The notes under the pieces were generated by a model. It had not been told where the DNA came from, did not search any database, and saw only the letters and a program-made list of their open reading frames with translations. A program made the translations under genes and the position numbers. This document shows positions 58,165 through 64,000 of a DNA stretch of 64,000 nucleotides, one piece after another. The stretch covers positions 1 to 64,000 of the forward strand of contig JAWAFC010000003.1 of the NCBI GenBank assembly GCA_038890815.1. The letters run 5' to 3'. How positions within the stretch are numbered: the stretch's first letter is position 1; every line of letters starts with the position of its first letter. The stretch comes from JAWAFC01 sp038890815 (lineage in GTDB: Archaea > Micrarchaeota > Micrarchaeia > Burarchaeales > JACRGF01).

Positions 58165-60906
58165 ATGCTGTCCGAGAAGATGAGGAGGCTGCTGGCCAAG
58201 CGTGGCTTTGCCTCCCTCACAAAAATACAGGAGCTCGCCATTCCGGTCGTAGCCAGCGGCAAGCATACGCTCATCATCGCTCCGACGGGTTTTGGCAAAA
58301 CGGAGGCCGCCCTTCTCCCTCTTCTGGAGAGGATTGGTGCTGAGCGCGGTGTGGGCATCCTGTACATCACCCCCCTGCGCGCGCTAAATCGAGACCTGTT
58401 GGAAAGGATAAGTTGGTGGGCGAGGGAGCTGGGCATAACGCTCGGCGTGCGGCATGGCGACACGAGCGCCAAGGAGCGCGCGGCGCAGGCAAAGCTCCCC
58501 CCTCAGCTGCTCATCACAACACCCGAGTCGCTGCAGGCCATGCTGTGCGCGCCTAAGATGTGCGCCCACCTCCTGCGCGTCAGCGCAGTCATTGTGGATG
58601 AGGTGCACGAGCTTTTCTGTGACAAGAGGGGGGCACAGCTTGCGCTTGGCCTTGAGCGCCTTGAAGCAAAGAAGATGGCGGCGGGCCTGCCAGCTTTCCA
58701 GCGCGTTGGGCTCAGCGCCACCGTGGGCGATGCCGCTGAGGTCAGCCGCTTCCTGTGTGGGGCAAGGGAATGCCAGATCGCCGCCCTTCCGGCCAGCAGG
58801 GCGCTTGTCCTGCGCGTGATATCACCAGAACCGACAGCCGAAGACCTAGAGCTGGCCGAACGTCTATTCCTCGAGCCCGGCGCGGTGGCGCGCCTACGCC
58901 TGCTTGATGCGCTCGTGCGCGCCCGCAAGACGCTCATTTTTGTAAATACCCGCAGCATTGCCGAAACGCTTGCCTCGCGGCTGCTGCGCCTTGCTGCCAG
59001 CATAGGCATCCATCACGGCTCGCTGGCGCGCGAGGTTCGCGTTGCGACAGAGCAGAAGTTCAAACACAGCGAGCTGAGAGGGCTCGTGGCCACCTCATCG
59101 CTCGAGCTGGGCATAGACATCGGAGATGTCGAGGGTGTGGTGCAGTACATGTCACCAAGACAGGCCGTGCGGCTCGTTCAGCGCGTTGGCCGCAGCGGCC
59201 ATGCCGTCACCAAAACGCCAAGGGGAGAGATCATAGCCAGCGATGCCGATGACATCCTTGAGGCGGCCGCCATTGCCAAGTTCGCCTCCGTTGGCCATCT
59301 CGAAAAGGCGCGCATGGCATCGGGCGCGCTCGATGTGTTGGCCCATCAGCTTGCTGGCCTGGCGCTTGACTATGGGAGCATTGGCATCGATGCCGTCATG
59401 GCCATTGTCAGCAGGGCCGGCCCATATGCCACGATTGGGAGGGATGTGGTCGAGGAGGTCGCGCGCCAGCTCGCCAGCGAGAGATTGATCCGCTTTGATG
59501 GCGGGATGATTGAGAAAAACGCCAGCACGCGCGCCTACTATTACCTGAATTTGTCCACAATTCCGAGCGAGAGAAAATTCCGCGTGAGGAATGCCGCAAC
59601 CAACGGCGTTGTGGGCTCGTTGGACGAGGGCTTTGTGGCGAGCCTTGAGGCCGGCTCGTTGTTCATCACAAAGGGCGTGCCGTGGAGGGTTCTGGATATC
59701 GCTGAGGAGGAGATCGTCGTTGAGCCCGCCGAGACATTCGAGGCTGCCATCCCTGACTGGGAGGGCGAGGACATACCAGTGTCGCGAGAGGTCGCGGCCG
59801 AGGCCAGTCGGCTGAGAAGGCGGCTGGTTGAGGAGGATATCGGCGCCCTTGCCAGGGAATACTCAACCGAGCCGGCCGCGCTCGAGCGCGTGCGTGGCAT
59901 GCTGCTCGGCCAGCATCCCCTGCCGGATGACAAAACCATCCTCATCGAATGTGTCGAAAACATCTGCGTCATCCACATTGCGATGGGCTCGCTCGCCAAT
60001 GCCGCGCTCGCCAAGGCGCTGGCCGCCCGCCTCACCGCCTGGTTTGGGAGCAGTGTGAGGTGCGACAGCGATGCCTATCGCATACTGTTGCAGCTTCCCA
60101 AGCCCACAAAGAGCTCGCGCATCAGGGAAGTGTTGCTCGGCCTCGGTGAGCTGCGGGCCATACTGGATGCACACCTGCCAAAAACGACTCTATTCAGATA
60201 CAAGCTGACCCACGTGGCCAGAGCTTTTGGCCTCATCGCCGAGAACGCGCGTATCGGAGCACGTTTTGTCGACAAGCTCTCGGGCACGCCGGTGTTCAAG
60301 GAGGCGCTCAGGGAAATGTACACAAACTACTTGGATGTGGAAACGGCGCAACAGTTCCTCAGGCAGGCAAGGGAGGGCAACATCCGCATACTCGCGCTCG
60401 ATGCCAGCGAGCTCAGCCCGCTCGGCAGGCTCGCGCTCGATAGGGTGCGCGGTGGCGAGCTGGTGGCGCCCATCGAGCCGAGCAGCGAGATTTTGCGCGC
60501 CTTCAAGGCCGGCCTGCTCGCCCAGAACCAGAGGTTTCTGTGCACATACTGCGGCAGAATCACTTGGTGGAAGCTGGCCGATCTCCCCCCTCAGCCAACC
60601 TGCCCGCACTGCTGGAGCCCGCTGCTCGCGCCCATTGAGCGTGGTGACGAGAAAATATGGGGGAAGGAACGATGGAAAAGAGAAAAGGAGGAGGAGAAGC
60701 GCGCGGGCGAGATAGCGCGCATGGCCTCACTCATCTCTGCCTATGGCAGGAGAGCTGCCTGGGCGCTGGCCACGTACGGCGTGGGGCCAGAGACGGCCGC
60801 GCGCGCTCTTGCAAAGCTGATACGCGATGACGATGTGTTCTTTGCCGAGCTGCTCGAGGCGCAGAAAAGGTTTATCAGGACAAAGAGGTACTGGAAAGCT
60901 GGTTGA
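58165..60906 (+). CDS. lhr: Lhr-type superfamily 2 helicase
   Basis: 913 residues. Walker A APTGFGKTEA at 39-48, TPLRALNRDL, DEVHE box at 144-148, SATVG near 193, FVNTRSIAE near 260, and GRSGHA near 347 form the two RecA domains, followed by the winged-helix and Lhr-core domains. Near 793 a zinc ribbon CTYC...CPHC closes the protein with a basic helical tail. Archaeal Lhr proteins unwind branched DNA or DNA-RNA hybrids during replication-coupled repair. Normal length for the archaeal clade. Confidence 0.94.
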   Translation: MLSEKMRRLLAKRGFASLTKIQELAIPVVASGKHTLIIAPTGFGKTEAALLPLLERIGAERGVGILYITPLRALNRDLLERISWWARELGITLGVRHGDTSAKERAAQAKLPPQLLITTPESLQAMLCAPKMCAHLLRVSAVIVDEVHELFCDKRGAQLALGLERLEAKKMAAGLPAFQRVGLSATVGDAAEVSRFLCGARECQIAALPASRALVLRVISPEPTAEDLELAERLFLEPGAVARLRLLDALVRARKTLIFVNTRSIAETLASRLLRLAASIGIHHGSLAREVRVATEQKFKHSELRGLVATSSLELGIDIGDVEGVVQYMSPRQAVRLVQRVGRSGHAVTKTPRGEIIASDADDILEAAAIAKFASVGHLEKARMASGALDVLAHQLAGLALDYGSIGIDAVMAIVSRAGPYATIGRDVVEEVARQLASERLIRFDGGMIEKNASTRAYYYLNLSTIPSERKFRVRNAATNGVVGSLDEGFVASLEAGSLFITKGVPWRVLDIAEEEIVVEPAETFEAAIPDWEGEDIPVSREVAAEASRLRRRLVEEDIGALAREYSTEPAALERVRGMLLGQHPLPDDKTILIECVENICVIHIAMGSLANAALAKALAARLTAWFGSSVRCDSDAYRILLQLPKPTKSSRIREVLLGLGELRAILDAHLPKTTLFRYKLTHVARAFGLIAENARIGARFVDKLSGTPVFKEALREMYTNYLDVETAQQFLRQAREGNIRILALDASELSPLGRLALDRVRGGELVAPIEPSSEILRAFKAGLLAQNQRFLCTYCGRITWWKLADLPPQPTCPHCWSPLLAPIERGDEKIWGKERWKREKEEEKRAGEIARMASLISAYGRRAAWALATYGVGPETAARALAKLIRDDDVFFAELLEAQKRFIRTKRYWKAG

Positions 60907-60910
60907 GGAC

Positions 60911-61636
60911 GTGGAAGCGAAGATAGGATGCTGTGGATGGGGCTTTTTCAGGCCAGCGGACCATTTCGGAAAGGACTGGAAGAAAAAGTTCCCCTCCACG
61001 CTCGCTGCCTATGCCAGCCTTTTCTCTCTCGTCGAAGTCAACTCAACTTTCTACAGGATCCCAAAAGTCCAAACCGCCGCGCGATGGCTGGAACAGGCCA
61101 GAAAAGCCAACCCAACATTCGAATTCACCATAAAGGCCTTTCAGGGCATAACGCACGAGGACGGCGGGTTTGGGCCTGCCTCGCTGTCACACTGGCAGAG
61201 AATGCGCGCGGTTGCCGAAGCGCTGAGGGTGAAAGTCGTGCTGTTTCAGTCCCCTGCCTCTTTCAGGCCAACCGCGGCAAACGAGCGGAGGATGGAAAAA
61301 TTTTTCGGGCAGGCGGAGAGGGGGGAGCTCCTGTTTGCGTGGGAGCCGAGGGGAGCGTGGTGGGAGGAGGGCGCGGTGAGGAAAATCTGCGCCGAGCTCG
61401 GCCTCATCGCCTGCGTCGATCCCCTGCGCAATCTTCCTGATTGGCTGGCCGAGCAGTCGCTCCTTTACTTCCGCCTGCACGGATTCGGCAAGCCGAGCAT
61501 GTACAACTATCGCTTTTCGGATGCAGAGCTGGCCAAGGTCAAGCAAGCAGCCACTTCGCTCAGCCGCCCTGCGTACATCCTGTTCAACAACTTTGCCATG
61601 TACGAGGATGCACTCCGTTTTCAAAAAATGTTTTAA
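60911..61636 (+). CDS. DUF72 family TIM-barrel protein
   Basis: 241 residues from GTG 60911, 4 bp after lhr. AKIGCCGWGF at the N-terminus, SLVEVNSTFYRIP near 40, FEFTIKAFQGITHE near 70, VVLFQSPASFRPT near 110, LLFAWEPRGAWW near 140, YFRLHG near 192 and YILFNNFAMYEDA at the end are DUF72 family landmarks. The family's reaction is not established. Its coupling to lhr may hint at nucleic-acid metabolism, but this is only positional. Confidence 0.9.
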   Translation: MEAKIGCCGWGFFRPADHFGKDWKKKFPSTLAAYASLFSLVEVNSTFYRIPKVQTAARWLEQARKANPTFEFTIKAFQGITHEDGGFGPASLSHWQRMRAVAEALRVKVVLFQSPASFRPTAANERRMEKFFGQAERGELLFAWEPRGAWWEEGAVRKICAELGLIACVDPLRNLPDWLAEQSLLYFRLHGFGKPSMYNYRFSDAELAKVKQAATSLSRPAYILFNNFAMYEDALRFQKMF

Positions 61637-61658
61637 ACCCGTATTCTCAAACTCTCCC

Positions 61659-62063
61659 GTGCACGCGAAGGCTCTTCCCGCCATCATTCTGCTCGCGTTT
61701 CTGGCATCTGCGGCGTACCACGAGCCGACGCAGCCAGCGCCACAGGAGGAGTGGTTGCCGCTGCGGCTTCTCGTCGAGACCGGCGCGGTCCATGCGCTGG
61801 CCATCATCGTCTCGCTCGCCGGATTCTTTCTCGCGCTTTTGATGCGCAACGCGGTCGGCAAGATGATTAGGCCCACTTACACCTGGACCGCGGTCGGGCT
61901 CTTCTTCCTCATGCTGACGCACTTCTTCCACTACCTCCTGCTGTTCGGCCTTCAGGAAAATCCCGACACAATTGTTTTAGTAGAGCACTTTTTCCACATC
62001 GCGGGCGTCTCGAGCATCCTCTACGGGCTTTGGAGGACTTATGAGTGCTGCAGGGTGGGTTAG
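61659..62063 (+). CDS. Membrane protein with four helices
   Basis: 134 residues from GTG 61659, placed about 25 bp after TATA-like tgttttaaac; upstream in-frame starts would lie inside the DUF72 gene. Helices at about 5-20, 40-62, 72-95 and 108-128, with several His in the last two (LTHFFHYLL, VEHFFHIAG), which could bind haem or metal. The next gene's GTG overlaps its stop by one base. Family not recognised. Confidence 0.7.
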   Translation: MHAKALPAIILLAFLASAAYHEPTQPAPQEEWLPLRLLVETGAVHALAIIVSLAGFFLALLMRNAVGKMIRPTYTWTAVGLFFLMLTHFFHYLLLFGLQENPDTIVLVEHFFHIAGVSSILYGLWRTYECCRVG

Positions 62064-62554
62064 TGGCGTCGGTTTCCGAAGAGCTCAGGGAAAACGACGT
62101 CCTGCTCGTCAAGGTCGCGCCCGAGAACTACGCCGCCTCGCTGGTCAGCGTGCTTGGCCAGCTCGGCAGGGGCGGCAGGACGTGCATTCTCCTTCTCTCC
62201 CGTCCCTACTCTGCCATAGCGAAGAAGCTGGGGCGCGGGGGCGACTACTTCTTCATAGCGATAGGGGAAGTTCCGAATGGGCTCGGTGTGGGGGTCGATT
62301 CGCCGGGCAACCTGTCCGATCTCGGCATCGCCTTCTCGACCGCGCTCAGGCAGAAGTGCAGCGCAGCGCTGCTCGAGTCGGTCTCGCTGCTGTTCATCCA
62401 CGCCGAATACAATTCGGTGATGCGCTTTCTCTTCGACCTGGTGGCGAAGGCGAGGGGAGCCGGCTCGAAAATGGTTTTCCTGCTCAGCCGTGAGGACGAG
62501 CACGCAAAGGAGCTGTATCCATTCGTCGACAAGATCATCGCACTGAACGGCTGA
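62063..62554 (+). CDS. DUF835/RecA-like domain protein without Walker motif
   Basis: 163 residues from GTG 62063, overlapping the upstream stop. Alternating strands and helices (VLLVKVAPENYAASLVSVLG, RTCILLLSRPYSAIAKKL, YFFIAIGEVP, LLESVSLLFIHAEYNSVMRF, SKMVFLLSRED) resemble RecA/KaiC-derived sensor domains such as DUF835, which lack nucleotide-binding loops. Together with the membrane protein upstream it could form a small signalling unit. Assignment is tentative. Confidence 0.6.
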   Translation: MASVSEELRENDVLLVKVAPENYAASLVSVLGQLGRGGRTCILLLSRPYSAIAKKLGRGGDYFFIAIGEVPNGLGVGVDSPGNLSDLGIAFSTALRQKCSAALLESVSLLFIHAEYNSVMRFLFDLVAKARGAGSKMVFLLSREDEHAKELYPFVDKIIALNG

Positions 62555-62555
62555 A

Positions 62556-62993
62556 TCAAGGATACTGCGTGGCGGACCGGTTCGTGGCATTGCGCATTGC
62601 CTCAAGGATGGCCTGCATCATCTCTGGCGTGAGCCCGGAAAGCCCTGTCAGGTTTCCGAGCGGAAGCCTGGCGATTCCCGGCAACGGCAGGCCTGGCACC
62701 CCCGTCATGTTTCCCAGCACGCCGCTCTGCATGAGCAGCGGTAGGAGGGAGGAAAGCCGCGAGGCGTTCGCGCAGGCGTCCGCCGCAGCCTTGGCCTCAC
62801 TGAGCTGCGCCTGCAGTGCTGCGTTTTGGCCTGCCAGCGCGGCCTTCTCGCTCTCAAGTTGCGCCACGCGCGCTGACAGCGAGGAGTTCTGCATCTGCAG
62901 CCACAGCGCGGCGATGAGCGCGAGGATCGCGACCAGCGCGCTCGCCGTTCCCAGCAGTTTGAACTTTCTTATCTCCTCTTCCGCAGCCGCCAC
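62556..62993 (-). CDS. Membrane-anchored coiled-coil protein
   Basis: 145 residues, GTG start with a G-rich ribosome site just upstream. One helix at about 12-35, then coiled coil at about 38-75 (LSARVAQLESEKAALAGQN), then a Gly/Leu/Pro-rich segment with short repeats (GNMTGVPGLPLPG, GNLTGLSGLT) and three or four N-x-T/S sequons. Probably external. Its stop is 1 bp from the end of the convergent gene. Function unknown. Confidence 0.75.
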   Translation of the reverse strand: MAAAEEEIRKFKLLGTASALVAILALIAALWLQMQNSSLSARVAQLESEKAALAGQNAALQAQLSEAKAAADACANASRLSSLLPLLMQSGVLGNMTGVPGLPLPGIARLPLGNLTGLSGLTPEMMQAILEAMRNATNRSATQYP

Positions 62994-63017
62994 GCCCCCC
63001 TCTCTTCCTCCCCATTT

Positions 63018-63617
63018 TTATTTCTTTGTGTGAAGGAGCGCGAGGGCCGGCCGTTTTGCTTCCTTCGCAATGGCGTGCGCCGCGAGGGCAAATGCGATGC
63101 TCATCCCGACCGTCACGGGCAGCACGAAGCCTAGCGCCTCGTGCGGAAGAGGGGGGTGCGTGCCCAGGAAGTAGTCGCTGTAATCATGCAACAGGAACCA
63201 GCCTAGCACGGCGGGCAGGAACCAGGGCCTCACGCGGAATAGCCCAGGCAGGAGCAGCAGCGCCTCACCGAAAAGGCCGATGTGCGACACGAACAGCACC
63301 GCATACATCACTGCAGTCTGGGGGGTGAAGTACCACGCCGCGAAAGTGGTGAGGACGAAAACGGTCCAGAAGCCATACTTGAGCGAGCCGGCTAAGGTGA
63401 AAAAAAGCAAAAAGTCTGCAAGCACCCCCCTCATGGTCCTTGCCACTATCATCACGATGGCAAAAAGCAGCGCGTAAAGCGGGCAGTCTGGCACGAAGGG
63501 CCAGAGCCAGAGCGGCGTGGTGGCCAGCTGGTCACCATAGAAATAGACAAAGCCCCAGCCCGCGCCAGCTAGGTTGGCCGCGAACACGAGCCAGAAGAGG
63601 ATTTCACGCCCATTCAC
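63018..63617 (-). CDS. DUF1405 family membrane protein
   Basis: 199 residues with about six helices. YFYGDQLATTPLWLWPFVPD followed by CPLYALLF near 27-55 is the family's hallmark, and FLLHDYSDYFLGTHPPLP near 148 another. Function of DUF1405 is not established. Lies between the coiled-coil gene and the copper ATPase on the same strand; the ATG is preceded by GTGA. Confidence 0.88.
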   Translation of the reverse strand: MNGREILFWLVFAANLAGAGWGFVYFYGDQLATTPLWLWPFVPDCPLYALLFAIVMIVARTMRGVLADFLLFFTLAGSLKYGFWTVFVLTTFAAWYFTPQTAVMYAVLFVSHIGLFGEALLLLPGLFRVRPWFLPAVLGWFLLHDYSDYFLGTHPPLPHEALGFVLPVTVGMSIAFALAAHAIAKEAKRPALALLHTKK

Positions 63618-63621
63618 TTTA

Positions 63622-64000
63622 TCACTTTCTCTTCTTGAATTTCTCGAAGCACTCGCGCGAGCAGAAGTAGTATGTCGTTCCGCCTCGCTCGAGCTTGAAC
63701 TTCGCCGTAGTCTGGCTCACTTCCATTCCGCACACAGGGTCCTTCGCCATGCCGACACCTCCCTTCTTTTTCTCCTCAAGCACCCGCTCCGCCCTCATGA
63801 GGCTCTTGAGCGGGGGCTTGTAGAACTTCATGAGGTTGGCATTCGCGGCCACGGACACAGAGCTGAGCGCCATGGCCGCGCCCGCAATGACCGGATTGAC
63901 AAGTATCCCAAATGATGGATATAATACCCCCGCCGCGAGCGGCACGCCGACCGCATTGTAGATGAAAGCCCAGAAGAGGTTTTCCTTTATCTTGCGCATG
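63622..64000 (-). CDS. Copper-type P1B ATPase, C-terminal end fused to YHS domain (5' part off window)
   Basis: The visible 126 residues begin KIKENLFWAFIYNAVGVPLA, then GVLYPSFG...NPVIAGAAMALSSVSVAANA, the last two membrane helices of CopA/CopB-type copper ATPases with the MxxSS motif. A linker (RAERVLEEKKKG) leads to a YHS domain, DPVCGMEV...YYFCSRECFEKF, a metal-binding module. The reading frame continues beyond position 64000; the ATG at 63999 is internal. YHS domains are more often N-terminal in such pumps, so a C-terminal one is notable. Confidence 0.88.
   Translation of the reverse strand, partial: MRKIKENLFWAFIYNAVGVPLAAGVLYPSFGILVNPVIAGAAMALSSVSVAANANLMKFYKPPLKSLMRAERVLEEKKKGGVGMAKDPVCGMEVSQTTAKFKLERGGTTYYFCSRECFEKFKKRK

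Overview
The window is archaeal chromosome. The evidence is an archaeal 16S rRNA 5' end and anti-Shine-Dalgarno, TATA boxes about 25-30 bp ahead of start codons (many apparently leaderless genes), SRP54, aEF1B, Rad50, HerA, NurA, Lhr, Pth2 and a bifunctional FBP aldolase/phosphatase. Genes are tightly packed, GC looks fairly high (not measured), and both tRNA genes carry introns outside the usual place. I infer a DPANN-type lineage (Micrarchaeota/Diapherotrites-like), but the phylum is not proven here. TrpD, TrpC and IlvE argue against an extremely reduced genome.

Layout. 1-5.7 kb, minus strand: rRNA operon 16S - tRNA-Ala - 23S (23S 3' end lies off the window). It has a homing-endonuclease intron in 16S, extra hairpin insertions in both rRNAs, and a tRNA-Ala with two introns. 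5.7-25.6 kb: a large divergent envelope locus. A Cys-rich, coiled-coil protein (minus) faces a nine-gene plus-strand operon: a glycosylation-prone lipoprotein, six tandem paralogous polytopic membrane proteins, a small bitopic protein and a 2345-residue lipoprotein. The six paralogs share three motifs and look like TrbL/VirB6/CedA-type channel proteins. I consider this the most likely undescribed system.

25.6-37.4 kb: housekeeping and DNA repair (aEF1B, Mut7-C nuclease, Rad50, TPR protein, GalT, HerA, NurA, Pth2), interrupted by two AT-richer islands of unrecognised genes, one containing a twice-frameshifted gene. 37.4-44.8 kb: HtpX, glycogen debranching enzyme, two DsbA-like proteins, IlvE, TrpD, TrpC, and a doubly intron-bearing tRNA-Ile(UAU) that overlaps the trpC 3' end antisense. 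44.8-54.7 kb: SRP54, two cation transporters, endonuclease III, glutaredoxin, an orphan secretion-type ATPase, FBP aldolase/phosphatase and NAD(P)HX dehydratase. 54.7-64 kb: small regulatory-type proteins, a KaiC-like/V4R pair, Lhr helicase, a DUF72 protein, a membrane/DUF835-like pair, DUF1405, and the end of a copper ATPase fused to a YHS domain.

How parts may work together: the secretion ATPase (50.3-52.7 kb) and the DsbA-like thiol oxidoreductases (40.3-41.6 kb) could energise and fold the disulfide-rich envelope locus, although they lie at separate sites. Rad50, HerA and NurA belong to double-strand-break end resection. Several divergent gene pairs share one near-palindromic TATA box in a gap of about 35-55 bp.
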